DNA of 23,690 nucleotides from Pinguiococcus pyrenoidosus (GCA_019677205.1 JAAMXY010000615.1:1-23690), one strand, 5' to 3'. Counted from the first letter of the stretch, positions 1 to 10,317 are shown. Translations and numbers: made by a program. Notes: generated by a model not told the origin, from the letters alone.

Positions 1-828
1 ATGAATTTTTCATTGAATACTTTAGTTCATGCACTGGAATTGAATGAACGTGAATATTCGATATTGGAATCTGAAACATGAATTTATCCTTGAATTTTGC
101 TACAAATTTGTACCAATGAATGTGCATTCGAATTGCTGTGTCTTTCGACTTGGTCGCAGTTGCTCCGATCTGCCCAAGTTTGCCTTCTGTTTGCCTCCTC
201 TTCACCCCCGCTGTCGCCCAGCAAGCGCTCTCTTCGTACAGATATGCATACTGGAGGAGGCGTGTATAATGCAGAAACATCTGGCGCGAACCGACACAGC
301 TCAGACGTCGTTGGCGTCCTGGCCACCAGGGGAGCGCTGGACCTTCGAAATCGCAGCGCAGAACTCATTTTGGGCTGCATTGAATGCATCTCACCAACCG
401 TGTCGTCACTTTGGCCAATCCCCGCCGATGGAGTCGTTGGCGGAAGCACCATTGGTCGGATGGCGAAGACATTCTCGCGATTCAGCCAATGGTGATTAGA
501 GAATCTTTTTGTAACGCCAAGCGATATCCGACGTGATTTCAACCGACTTTTTCAGTCCTTCCTGCTTCCGAAATCCTGACCTTCGGCTGTTCCTTAGGCC
601 ACTTATTACGGGCGAAGAAAAATGAGAATTCCGTTCAATTCTTAACGAAAATTCTCAAGATGGATTCTTACCAGTGTAGAAATTGAGAAATTTGATTTTC
701 AATCCCTGCTGATACAGAAGAATTCAGGGCGAAATTCCCCTTTGAAAAACTTGATTGAGAAATCCGGCCGCCGCTTCCCGCCTTTTTTGCGATCCAAAAA
801 TTGCGCCAGTGCTCGCCAATTTGTCGAC
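1..828. other. Left-end stretch without a recognisable gene
   Basis: The first ~130 bases are AT-rich with many copies of TGAAT/GAATT-like words, unlike the GC-rich DNA to the right. Between about 44 and 542 three long open frames overlap on both strands. None has a family I recognise, and none has a splice or start context that favours it. Around 620-655 there is a GAGAATT / AATTCTC inverted pair with a 19-base spacer. I see no RNA gene and no clear promoter. Confidence 0.5.
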
Positions 829-1485
829 ATGGTTCTCGTCCAGCCACCAAAAAAGACTTCTGAGGATGCCAAGTACCCGTGCACTTATGGCCATTGCGCT
901 CATGGGTCACCATTTGCATCGGAACGGTGGCGTTGCTCTGGCATTCGAAATGATGGAATGCGCTGTGGAGCCTTCGCGCACCATCTATGCAGCAACTCCT
1001 TTCTAGCCACTTTCTCGATAGAGATCACAGGCGTTCTTTGTCTTGATTGCGCAGACGAGAAGTCCAAAGGGTCCAAACAAGCGGCGACGACAGCAGTGCT
1101 GACAAGTGTTCCCGCAACTGCACCACCTCCACCTCGGCGACAGTCGGTCTCAGGAGCATCATCGCCCTCAAATGCAACCGTTCTTGCTCGATATAGAGCC
1201 CTTCTTGCATTTGAAGCGGTGACGACGGTGCAGCAAATGCCAGAAATGCGAAAGGAAGATCGATGGGTCGCCATACGACGAACCAACCTGCTCGCTTTCT
1301 GTCCTAGCTCTGTCCAATCGGAAGACTCGGATGCCAAGTCGGAATCTTATGAAGCCATAGATCGGTATTTTTTCCGGACCTTTGTCCGACCGAGGATTTA
1401 CGCTGAATCTGCCGGCAACTTGTCCCTTCGGCAAGTCGACGTCACTCTTTCGGGAGCTACGGCGGCACCGGCGCGCCAAGACTAA
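829..1485 (+). CDS. Hypothetical Cys/His-rich protein (possible zinc-binding, 218 aa)
   Basis: I do not recognise this gene. The frame is open further upstream (from 742), but the ATG at 829 has a good context (gacATGg). Residues ~18-70 hold clustered Cys and His: Cys-x4-Cys, then Cys, Cys, His-His-x-x-Cys and a final Cys-x2-Cys, a spacing that could bind zinc. The middle is rich in Ala, Pro, Ser and Thr. The frame ends at a TAA (1483-1485), but the same frame then stays open to 1944. The ORF may therefore be the first half of a longer gene broken by one stop, or carry an intron that removes the stop. It has no recognised neighbour. It could also be a chance ORF or a decayed mobile-element remnant. 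Confidence 0.3.
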   Translation: MVLVQPPKKTSEDAKYPCTYGHCAHGSPFASERWRCSGIRNDGMRCGAFAHHLCSNSFLATFSIEITGVLCLDCADEKSKGSKQAATTAVLTSVPATAPPPPRRQSVSGASSPSNATVLARYRALLAFEAVTTVQQMPEMRKEDRWVAIRRTNLLAFCPSSVQSEDSDAKSESYEAIDRYFFRTFVRPRIYAESAGNLSLRQVDVTLSGATAAPARQD

Positions 1486-1656
1486 GAGCATCTTGCACGG
1501 ATTTGCGGATGCAGAGCAGCTCGATTCAGTTCTGAAATCAAGCAGGAACACTCGGAGGCGAAGGATTGCTGGTCTCGAAGCAGCCAGGAGCGAGTGCACC
1601 GGGGGAGCCTGCGTTCAATAGTTTTCAACTGCTTGCTAGACGCCGCGTCCTGGACC

Positions 1657-1944
1657 ATGGAATACGACTCTCTCATCCAGCTGCGTGACAGTCTGCGCGA
1701 GTCTTTGGAGAAACTGGAGGACATCATCATAGCCATAGAGGAGGAGGAGGAGGCGCTCAAGGACATCATGGAGTCCGAAACGGCGGTCTCGCCAGAGCTA
1801 GCGAAACTTCTGGGGAGAAAAGAGGCCGAAATCAAGACCGACTGGACACCGCCAAGCGAGTCCGGCCTGCACAACTCGGGCAAAATCAAGGAGATGAAGG
1901 GTCTCTCAGCTCGTGTCCAGCCAGGACTGAACCCAACAGCGTAA
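1657..1944 (+). CDS. Small hypothetical coiled-coil protein (95 aa)
   Basis: The ATG has a strong context (gaccATGg). Residues ~5-45 have heptad-like leucines and isoleucines followed by a glutamate run, which predicts a short acidic coiled coil. The tail is polar. The frame is the same as that of the Cys/His-rich ORF upstream and is open back to 1486, so the two could be one gene interrupted by a TAA. The stop at 1942-1944 overlaps a GTAAG that would make a good splice donor, so the 3' end may instead continue in an unseen exon. No family is recognised. Confidence 0.35.
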   Translation: MEYDSLIQLRDSLRESLEKLEDIIIAIEEEEEALKDIMESETAVSPELAKLLGRKEAEIKTDWTPPSESGLHNSGKIKEMKGLSARVQPGLNPTA

Positions 1945-2642
1945 GAAGAGGATGACGAGACCTAGGAAGCTCACGTCCCACGCCGTCAGACAGAGCGAAA
2001 AAACAAGCAAAGCAGAATGCAGGACAGCAAAAGAAGGGTTTTCTGCCAGCTCGTGCGTGTGGAAAGATGAGAGGGTGTGTTCGTGACGATGTGAGATCCC
2101 TGAGCTTGCGCCCAAGTGGAGGATCGCCCGACGGCAGCGCCGGGCGTGTACTATGCATGCACCTGTATGGATAGAGCCGACTCGAGAGCCTGCCAAAGCG
2201 CTCAGGAGGGAGGAGAGCGCTTAAGATTATCAGTCAGAGACTCATATTAATAGCAAAACGCCGCGATTCGATGTCTGCAGATCTTTCGGAGGAGAGTCGC
2301 CACAGCTGCACAAAACTACGCATGTTGAGCTGTTCGTGAGCGTCTGTGTGTGTGTTCACAGATACTCCTATGCGTTTCTTACGCTTCTTGACGTCAATCT
2401 GAGCGCTCCACTTCGCGCACTCAGCGGTTCAGTCACTTTCTGTCGCGCCATAGCACTTGGAGTGCCCCCAAAGCGTTCGGCGCTGAGAGGCCCTTCGGCC
2501 GACGCGCTGTGTCCCTCTGTCACGCAGCGGAGGGAGGCGCGATTGCGGGCGCTCTGGTTTGCGTGGAGAGCGCAGTGAAACACGTCGCTTTTGCGTCCGA
2601 AGTGGACGCCTTTCTCGCGCGCGTGCTAGGAGAGAAGGCCAG
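1945..2642. other. Non-coding stretch upstream of the amidase-like gene
   Basis: I see no supported gene here. There is a short TG run (about 2340-2357) and a GC-rich segment around 2470-2640 that probably contains the promoter and 5' UTR of the gene starting at 2643. Open frames on both strands are short and unfamiliar. Confidence 0.4.
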
Positions 2643-4403
2643 ATGGAGCGTCTGGTTGCGCAGCTGCAGAGGATGAAAGCGCTGGAAGAGTCGGAGGCCA
2701 ATCTTGTGACCAATATCTTGGAGAAAATGCCGGAAAGCGCGCGCTTTTCTGTGCTGGTCAGCGATCTTCTCCACGCGAAAGGCCGGCCCACTAGCTTGGG
2801 CTCCCCAGCAGTGGCTTTGGCGCGCTGGGAAGACCATGAGGACGACGAAGGTGCGGTGTATCTGAGAGTTGGAGTGAATGCTTGGATTGTCAGAGGCTGA
2901 AAGCAAGGTTTCATAGGCAACTTTGTCGCGGAGCGCATCGGGGCGATCCTTCCGAAGAGCAGCAACAACGTTGTGGGCGCTTTGGAAGCGGCGGGAGGAT
3001 ACATTCTGGGCAAAGGTGCGGTGCGAAGCTCCTGACAAACCTTCAAAAGCGCCGCTGAAGCAGAGGTTTTACCGGCTGTGTGCTTCTTTCCTCATCAAGC
3101 ACCGACTAAAGCTCATCTTGTCTCTGCGGTACGGGCCAGGGAATGTGTCGGAGTTGGGAGTGGGAGCGGCGGCGGGATCCGCCGTCTACGGCTTTGTGCA
3201 CCGGCTTGACAATGGAGGGGAGATGGTGGGCTCTGAGGCCGCCTTAGCTGCGGCTGTCTCCGGCGACGTCGTAGACCTTGGGGTTGGCGTGGAACGCCGT
3301 ACAAGTCTCCTTGGCCCAGCGTCGAGGCTGGGCGTCTGCGCCTTTGCACCCACAAGAGAGAGGTACCTGATTCGAGGCTGCGTCCAGCAAACAAAGGCGC
3401 TAAGATGAGGACACCTCTACGCAGGTATCCCATGAACTCTGCCTTGACGGTGGCACCATCCGTGAGCAGCATTGGCATGGTGGCGAAGACCGTGAAGACC
3501 TTGGAAGAGATGCATCAGGCGATCGTGGCAGAGCTGGGTTCGGAGCCTCCCGAAGTGCTGGAGAGCGTCCGAGCGGCAGCGATGGCGACGGAGAGCCTGG
3601 GAGACAACGTCAAGGGACCGTATGACAAGGTTTTGCAGGCCGCAGAAGCTGCAGGAATCAGCTTTGCCGTCCAAGATGCAAGCTTGCCCCCGATGGAGGT
3701 ATGCTTTATCGTTTCACGTCTACTTTCCGCAAGGATCTTGGATCTTGGAAGGCCACGTACTCCTCTTTCCGTCGGCTTCTCATGAGACCTCTCGTGCCAG
3801 GATTTGGATGAGATACATCGCGGCATGCTGTCGACCGAGTTTCGCGCGTCCTTGTCAGCCTTTCTGGCAGAGAATGTACCCTTTCTAGACGTCGATACCG
3901 TCCTTGCGCGAGCGGCCGACGACGATGTGAAAGACTGCCCAGAAGCCGACGAGGCTCTTGCCCAGGACCTTCGGCGGAAGATTGTCGGCCACGTCGAAGC
4001 TCTTGACACGTTCTGGAGTGGCTTGGGAGCTGACGTGCTCATAGGCCCGGCTTCCGAACGGCTCCTATCGCAGTGCTCGCTGCTGGGCTGCCCCTGCGCA
4101 ATTGTGAGTGTCTCATGCTTGCCCAAGCGAAGCAAGCGCCCGTGGGAGGCTCGTTTCCTCGAGGAGGCTGATGGTCCTTTCCCTCTGTCTGTATCAATAT
4201 CGAAATCCGCCTCGACACCAACAGGTGAAGATTCCTAGCGAGCCTGGGTTGTCTGTCCTCTGCGTAGGTCGACATGGCGCGGACGACAAGGTACCAGTGC
4301 AACAAGTTCTCAGACTCGTCACCTGATCTGATTCTCGGCCTTCGGATCTCAGGTCTTGTCGATGGCGACCCTCTTGGACGAAGCGCTCGAGAAGTCTTCA
4401 TGA
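2643..4403 (+). CDS. Amidase-signature family protein with degenerate active site (407 aa, 7 exons)
   Basis: Reconstructed exons are 2643-2850, 2917-3015, 3140-3362, 3425-3698, 3801-4103, 4225-4290 and 4353-4403. All introns are GT-AG, and the phases close to exactly 408 codons. The order of conserved segments follows amidase-signature enzymes of about 400 residues, such as plant indole-3-acetamide hydrolase AMI1: a VxDLLxxxGRPTxxGSP segment (~37-54), GGYILGKGNVSEL (~96-108), the Gly-Ser loop (~128-134), a GPAS segment (~161-164), a SSIGMVAKTV segment and a C-terminal GLSVLCVGRHG segment. The family hydrolyses amides with a Lys / cis-Ser / Ser triad. Here the Lys position is Ser40 and the cis-Ser position is Met131; only the nucleophile (Ser158) seems kept. 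It is probably a pseudoenzyme or has changed chemistry. The 3' end lies 38 bp from the convergent ankyrin gene. A start further upstream in frame (2559) is possible. Confidence 0.8.
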
Positions 4404-4441
4404 CGATGTACGCCGCCAATGAACAAGAAGTTGGCGTTTTG

Positions 4442-6126
4442 TCACGGCGCGATTCTGTTTTGGTACTTGATGAGACGCCGACTGACGAGCGCATGCCTCT
4501 TGTAGTCACTCCAGTCGACCGCCTTGTATCTGTGATGAAGGGGGTAGGCTGCGTGAGCCTAGAACGGAGATGCAAACGAAGAAGCAAACGAAGAAGCAAG
4601 CGAAGAAGCAAACGAAGAAGCAAACGCAATGGTGTGCCCATACCTCTTCTTGTCTCGAGCACGTCTGTTCGCGCCATTGTCCAGCAACAGATCGACGACC
4701 TCCACGGACCCGCCAAAGGCCGCGTGCGTCAGGGGCGTCCATCCGAACTTGTCTCGCTGAAGGCCAGGTAGACAGGATGGTGGACGCGATCAGCGCAAGT
4801 GCGGTGTCGCTTTGTGCGGAATCGCTTCCGGCCATCGCGAACCTTGTCGACATCGGATCCAAATCGCAAGAGCAGCTCAGTCGCTGCGGCGCTTCCTGCG
4901 CCGCACGCCACTGAATCATTTCGAGCGCCGTATCAGACGTTGCTAGGTGTTCCATGTCCGAGGCAACCTCTGGCGGTTTTATGTGCACTGCGTACCCATG
5001 AGAGGCGTCACACCTTGGGCATCGCGCTTGTCCACCTCTGCGGCAAGGAAGGGCGGATGGCATCAGTTTTTCCCCAACGTGCATCAGCTTTTGGCGGCGC
5101 GTTCGACGTTTCTAGCATTCTCCACTACCTCCGCCTATGCTATAAAGATGCTGCAATGAGCGCACCAAGTCGCCCAGCGCCGCGTAATGCATCGGCGTTA
5201 GGCCTGAATGATTTGGAAGAAGAGGAAGGGCACGTGCTAAGGGCTTTTGCACCGCAGCCGAGTCCACTGGTTCTTTCTCCTCGCAAAACGTTCGCACAAG
5301 TGCACCGCCGCTGGCCTCTTCCTCTCACCTGTGTGCAGGTCGGCCACATTCGGGTTGGCGTCTCCCTCAAGAAGGAGAATCTTCACGATGTCCTATATGG
5401 CCATTCGTTTTTGGCGTCGGATCAGGCTGCCATGGAAGAGGTGGAAACAGAACAAAAAAAGGAATAGGAAGAAGCAGCAGGTGAAGAAGACAAAGACAAA
5501 GACAAAGAAGAGAGAAACACCAACCGACCTCTCGGCCCTCCTTCACCGCCAGACTGAGGGCAGTGCGACCTTCCATGTCGTGCTCGTCCACATCGCTGGG
5601 ACTCGCCTTGTGGATCCGGCGGATCGTCTGGCGCACCACGGTGGGAGAGCCCTCGAGCACGGCCACGTCCAACGGCACATTCGCGCAGCCCAGCGCCTGC
5701 ACATGTGGAGTTTTTCGGGGGGAAGGCGAGGTCCCGCATGAGACTTTGAATCCACTTGAGCTTCTCAATGTCGATCTCCTCCAGGACCCACGCTCGACAA
5801 GAAGTTCTCCTCCACCTTGCGAAGGCCATAGAAAGGGCCAGGCTGGAACGACGGCTTCTTGGGCGGTCGAGGCTTGGTCTGCACGTAGTACAACAGCATG
5901 GCATCCTCCATGGCCTACATTGTGAAAGCGACATTACAAAAGTCGCGCTTCGATTTTCTCTCAGGACAACAAGAGCGACGGGCAATACCCCTCTCCGAAG
6001 CCGATCCCGGTACGCCACCAGCCTCTCGCCGTCAGTCGGGTACCCAAAGTACAGCTCGCGCGCCCCATGCTTCGACGCATCCTGCATCGCTCTAGATGGG
6101 CTTATGACAAGCAGCGCCTGTGCATC
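4442..6126 (-). CDS. Ankyrin-repeat protein, 9 coding exons; first exon unresolved
   Basis: Exons in reading order are 6126-5989, 5914-5792, 5696-5529, 5392-5329, 5203-5129, 5037-4996, 4910-4843, 4756-4644 and 4529-4442. Every junction is GT-AG and phase-matched, giving 292 residues. About five ankyrin repeats fill residues ~88-275. Clear cores are GRTALSLAVKEGRE, GLTPMHYAALGD, GVTPLMVACGAG and GWTPLTHAAFGG, each followed by the LL-x-x-G-A/D-x-x-x-turn. Joining the exons restores uninterrupted repeats, which supports the model. Residues 1-87 are not recognised. A strong pyrimidine tract and CAG precede 6126, so there is an upstream exon; a phase-0 candidate with ATG is 6379-6308. Ankyrin repeats bind proteins; no enzyme domain is visible. 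The 5' end faces the start of the transporter fusion gene (6482), so the two share a promoter region. Confidence 0.8.
4572..4626. repeat. 12-bp minisatellite inside an ankyrin-gene intron
   Basis: There are about 4.6 copies of GCAAACGAAGAA, with one A-to-G change in the third copy. The repeat lies inside the last intron (4530-4643) of the ankyrin gene. On the gene's sense strand it is pyrimidine-rich (TTCTTCGTTTGC), so it may extend the polypyrimidine tract. Confidence 0.9.
5464..5516. repeat. Purine-rich GAA/ACAAAG simple repeat in an ankyrin-gene intron
   Basis: GAAGAAG and ACAAAG units lie within intron 5393-5528. The sense strand of the ankyrin gene is pyrimidine-rich here. There is no coding potential. 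Confidence 0.75.
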
Positions 6127-6481
6127 CTGAGGGCGGGGGGAAGGGGAGACAGTAAGAGGCCAGAGGCCTTTTTGTTCCTCGGATTCCTTGGACCGTTGTG
6201 AGGTATCCAGTAAAGTACCATAATTACTTGAGTACAAAAAGGCATGGTACTTCCATCTGTCCGTACTTCCCTCCCTCCGAATGCATTCTGGTATTCATTC
6301 CCACTACGAGAATCCGACGATGGCCTTTTCGGGGAAAAAAAAGAGAGGAAACGAGTCGAATTCCGCGAAAAATCCGCATAATTCGGGGGTTTACGGGGGC
6401 GCGCGATGGGAAATTAGGGTGTTTTTGCGTCCGCGTACCTGCCTTTAGTCGTGGGCTTCCAGTTGCGGCGATCGCTGGGCC
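6127..6481. promoter_or_regulatory. Divergent intergenic region (ankyrin gene / nucleotidyltransferase-transporter gene)
   Basis: This 355-bp stretch separates the minus-strand ankyrin exons from the plus-strand ATG at 6482. It probably contains promoters for both. It may also hold the first ankyrin exon: 6379-6308 on the minus strand starts with ATG, reads 24 codons and ends at a GT in phase 0. The middle (about 6330-6390) is A-rich. I see no canonical TATA box at a convincing distance on either strand. Confidence 0.4.
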
Positions 6482-9400
6482 ATGTCCGAAGCTGTAGCAC
6501 AGCCTCCCAAGGAGCGCCTGGCTTCGGCGCGCAGTGAAGAGCACGATGGGAGCACTGTGGGCGCCAAAAGCTCGGATCTAAAGCTTGGCGACGACGACTT
6601 GGAGGGCACGTTCGTCGGGGTGGTGGATTTGCGCGCGCTATCCAGCAAGCTGGGCGTGTCCGAGGCCAGTTTGCACAGCAGTATCTTCGAAGCGGCGCCT
6701 TTTCGACCCTCTGCCGCCGCTGAACGCCTCTCAGAATCGCCTTTTCATGATGGTGCCATGCCCGGTGCCTTGCTGGGCAGCGCCGCAATGCCGGATGAGG
6801 AGGTGGGCCAGGAATTGGCGCTGCCACGCTCGGGTACGTGCTTGGACGGCCGTACAATAGGGGGAAATCCCATGAGACTCACGAGAAGCTCCTGTATCTG
6901 CTCTGCATCGCCCTCTGCAAACCTCTTGAAGATGTGGCCGACGTGGCGCTGGTGACGGCGGCTCGCCGTGTGGCGTCCGTGGGGAAAGAGGGGCCCCCGG
7001 AGCTCTTGAAGGTATGCAACTCCGACGTCTTCGGGATGAGCTGGTGCCTGCGTATCCGATGAGAAGGACAGGCTGACCCCAGACTTTTTCCTTTTCTCCT
7101 GCAACACTAGGTGGACGGGCGCACTGTGCTCGTGCATTCGCTGCTCTGCCTGGAGCAGGCTGGCGTGCGCGTGGCGGTCGTCCTTCTCGCGGCGCATGCG
7201 GAAGAGCTCATTGCGGCGGTGGCGCGGGAGTTCCAGGCCGTGGACGCGAGTCAGCGACACGTGCGGATGCGCATCGAGTTCATTGACCTGGGGGAAGGCT
7301 GGTCCGGATCCCATGCGGACAGCATCCTGCGAGCCCGCGGCAAGCTCGCGGATCTCTGCGGCGGCGCGCTTTTCCCACGGCCGTTCCTCTTGCTGGCCTC
7401 GGACCGTGTGTACGAGGCGAAGCTGCTCCGCGGACTCGTCAGCCTTCCCGGACCGCTGGGCTCCGGGACGGACAGCATCTGCGTTGTGGACGATCCGGCG
7501 AGCGATCAAGTCGCCCCCGCTGCGAGGCCGGCCACAGCGGTGCGTGTCTTCGTCGAGGAGAGCGCGCCCGTTGACGGTGCCTTCCGCGTGGAGCAAGTGG
7601 GGCGGCTCCTCCCAATCTACAACGGTATCGAAGTGGGCCTCTTCCGCCTGAACGGCCATGAGTTCTTCAGTGAGATGGAGTCCATCCAAGCGCTGCGGGA
7701 GAAGGGTGAGACGCTCGACCTGGTCGGTCCAAAGCTCACCGTCATGGAGGTGCTGGATGGCCTCGCAGCGAAGAAGCGGCTGCTCGCGCTTCCCGTCGGA
7801 GGCCTCAAGTACTCCAGCTTCGAGACGCCGGACCAGATCGAGATGTCGATGGAGCAGGACTCGGACCTGTACCTACCGGCGCCGTCGCCGTCTTCGCAGC
7901 CTGCCGAGGAGTTCGCTGCGTACACGGTCGAGGAGCGGGCTGAGGATCACGGACCGCTGCCCCGCGTCGCGATCATTCCCGTCCAAGAGGAAGGCGGTGC
8001 CTCGGAGGCGATGGATGGCGTGAGTCACGCAGCGCTGCTGCCCAGCTCGTTCGATCCCACCGTTCGGCGCTTGGCGAACGAGGAAGACCTCCTTGTCGTC
8101 GTTGAGAATCCGGACGGAGAAGGCGGTCTCCCAGAGACGGCGTTGCTTTTGCCCGCTCGGCTGGAGGCTGAGGTCGAAGCGGACGATGCGCAGTCCGGAG
8201 ATGTCATGTGCAGCATAGGGCTGCCTTCCCGGGCCCTCCAGATGCTGGAAGCGCAGGTCGGCATCGACATGCCTTCCGATGTGACAGGCCTTCACTTCTC
8301 GGTGCGCGAAGGCGGGGAGGAATCGAGTACCGGAGACCGGACCGAGCGGGCCTTGGTGGCGACCGTGGAGCGACAGGTGCCCCTGATCGGGTGGATCATC
8401 CTGCTCGTGGCAACCCTGACGCAGAGCTCGAGTGTTCTGGTCATCAAGAAGAGCACCCCCGGCGTTCCGGAAGGAGTGATCCAGGCCTGGCGCTATCTCG
8501 CGGCGACGCTGGCCGCATCGCCGGTCGTGGTGCTCAACGCGATGCACCGGCTCGCGAATGACAGAGCGTCGGCCAGTACCACGAACGCTCAGGTGGAGCA
8601 CCTTGCCGCACCAACAGAGACGACGCCGCTGCTCAGCTCGCCCAAATCCGGACCCGGGCCTCCCCCGAAGTCGCCGGCGAGGCGCACCTCCCGTCCAGTG
8701 GAGGCGGTCTCGAAGTCGTCCACTTGCCAGGACACCAGTGAAACGGGCAGTGCGATTGGATCCAGTGCCAAAGCTGCGTTGCTCGGCTGCGTCGTAAGCT
8801 TCTGGATGTGCAGCTGCGTCTTCATGATTGCGATTCGCACGAGCAGCCGCCCAGAGCTCGTTCAGCTCTTCTCGAATCTCGCGCCGCTCGTTATTGTGCT
8901 CGCTCGTATGACGAGGCTCTTTCCCGGCGGGTTCCCGCACGCAGCCGAGCTCTCGGGCTGCGTCGTCGCCCTGGTTGGCGCTGCCATTTGTGCACTATCC
9001 AGGTACTTGGCCATGACGTTTCTAGACACATGTCAAGAGAGAGAAAGGGAGAGGGAGAGGAAAAGGGCTCCGCGAGAGTTCACGTCTTTGATTCTCAGCG
9101 ACCCGAATCTCGTGCGTTCATAGAGGGAAGCCTGGCGGAGCACCTCATCATGACAGTGACGAAGACGAGGCGGCATCGGCGAGGTGGATGGCGGAGGGCT
9201 ACGCCATCATCTGCAGCTTGCTTGCATCCGCGCTGCACGCGGTATACGCGGTGCTCACCAAGGTCGCGCGTGCCGAGATCAGCGCCCCCACGATCCACAT
9301 TTGCATGGAAGGCGGATCGGCCGTTCTCGCCGTCCTGACGCTCATGCTGACTGAGGAGCTGCACCTGAGCTTCGACCCACAGAAGGGCGTGTTTGGCTTC

Positions 9401-9822
9401 CTGCATCCCAGCAGCTCCCGGCTGCTGGCCTGGATGTGGATGGGAGTCGGCGTGGACACGTTGGGCACGCTCGGATACACCGCGGCCATGAAATATGTGA
9501 ACCCCCTGATGGTTGTCATGGCGGGTCTCCTCCAGGTAGGCTGGCACCACTCTGCTCCATGCCAACCAGAAGGAGGTGGCTTGACCCGGGCCTGATCCAC
9601 GAAACAACTCCGCAGGGCGCAGTTTGCGTCTTCGAGGCGGCAGCGGTGGGTATTGAGGAGCCGCCGTCCTGGGCCTACGGGGGAGGCACTCTGCTTCTGG
9701 TGCTTGGCGGTCTCGCAGTGGCGAACGAGCAGGGCAGCAGCAAGGACGAACGCGTTTTGGAGCTCACCGACCAGGAGAAGCCACAGGAGACGGAAGTTGG
9801 CAAAGCCCAGACGGTTGCATGA
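6482..9822 (+). CDS. Fusion of sugar-nucleotidyltransferase-like domain and DMT/EamA-type transporter (980 aa, 5 exons)
   Basis: Exons are 6482-6833, 6932-7011, 7111-9002, 9124-9535 and 9616-9822 (981 codons including stop, all GT-AG). Residues ~118-395 follow the GT-A nucleotidyltransferase fold, with order and motifs most like inositol-1-phosphate or phosphocholine cytidylyltransferases: KVDGRTVLVHSL, FLLLASDRVYE (~237-245), RLLPIYNGIEVGLF and a FETPDQIE segment near 382. The N-terminal glycine-rich loop (normally AGxGxR...PK) is degenerate, reading ARRVASVG then PPELLKV, so activity is doubtful. Residues ~396-565 are an acidic linker. Residues ~565-950 contain ten hydrophobic helices arranged as in the drug/metabolite transporter superfamily, with a long Ser/Pro loop after helix 2 and an acidic loop before helix 6. 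In bacteria LicC (cytidylyltransferase) and LicB (a DMT choline transporter) are separate neighbours; here similar modules share one chain. The substrate is not known. It is tail to tail with the giant gene at 10318-17261. Confidence 0.82.
9036..9065. repeat. GA-rich simple repeat in a transporter-gene intron
   Basis: An AGAGAGAAAGGGAGAGGG-type purine run lies in intron 9003-9123. Unlike most repeat-bearing introns in this window, it is purine-rich on the sense strand. Confidence 0.75.
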
Positions 9823-10317
9823 GTTGGATGCTTTTGTTGGCCCTTCAAGGCCAATAAGACCGCATTGCAGTGCAGTGCAGTGCTGTGCTGTGCAGGACTA
9901 TCCCGGATGTGCAGAAGTTGCTTCGCAGTGCTTTTTGACGTCCACGATCTTGGCTGTCCGCACCGTCGGGCCTAGATTCTGTGCGGCCTTTCGCGGTAAA
10001 GATGGCGAGTTGACCAGAAGACGACCAACCAACCGCCGGGAACCGCAAGTCGTGTCAAAAGACCTCCTCGCAACCAGTCTTCCACCACCACAACCGCAAC
10101 CGCAACTGCCCAACGCAAAAGAGAAACGCAAAGGGAAAGGCAACGATAAGTGCGTTCCTGCTTCCATGGTCAAGCTCGCCAGCGTGGCGAAAGGTAGAAC
10201 GAACTCAAAAGCCAAAAGGCGTGAAAGTGTGCGAAGCACCGCTGGAAGATCCAAACAAATCATTGAAGTTTGCGAGCACGAAGCACATCGCGGCGCCTCC
10301 TTCCGGCCACGTCGCCC
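9823..10317. other. Convergent 3' intergenic region
   Basis: This is 495 bp between the stop codons of two convergent genes, probably the 3' UTRs of both. It includes six TGC(A/T)G pentamers at 9866-9895. A plus-strand frame runs through it but has low-complexity Pro/Gln and Lys/Arg segments and no recognisable domain. I see no RNA gene. Confidence 0.5.
9866..9895. repeat. Pentanucleotide repeat TGCAG/TGCTG
   Basis: Six tandem pentamers: three TGCAG, two TGCTG, one TGCAG. It lies just after the transporter fusion gene, probably in its 3' UTR. Confidence 0.85.

Noticed and set aside
44-542. Three overlapping long frames at the left end
   Set aside because: No homology, start context or splice pattern separates them from chance.
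4569-4640. Plus-strand Lys-Arg-Ser repeat protein segment
   Set aside because: It is the translation of a 12-bp minisatellite inside an intron of the ankyrin gene on the other strand.
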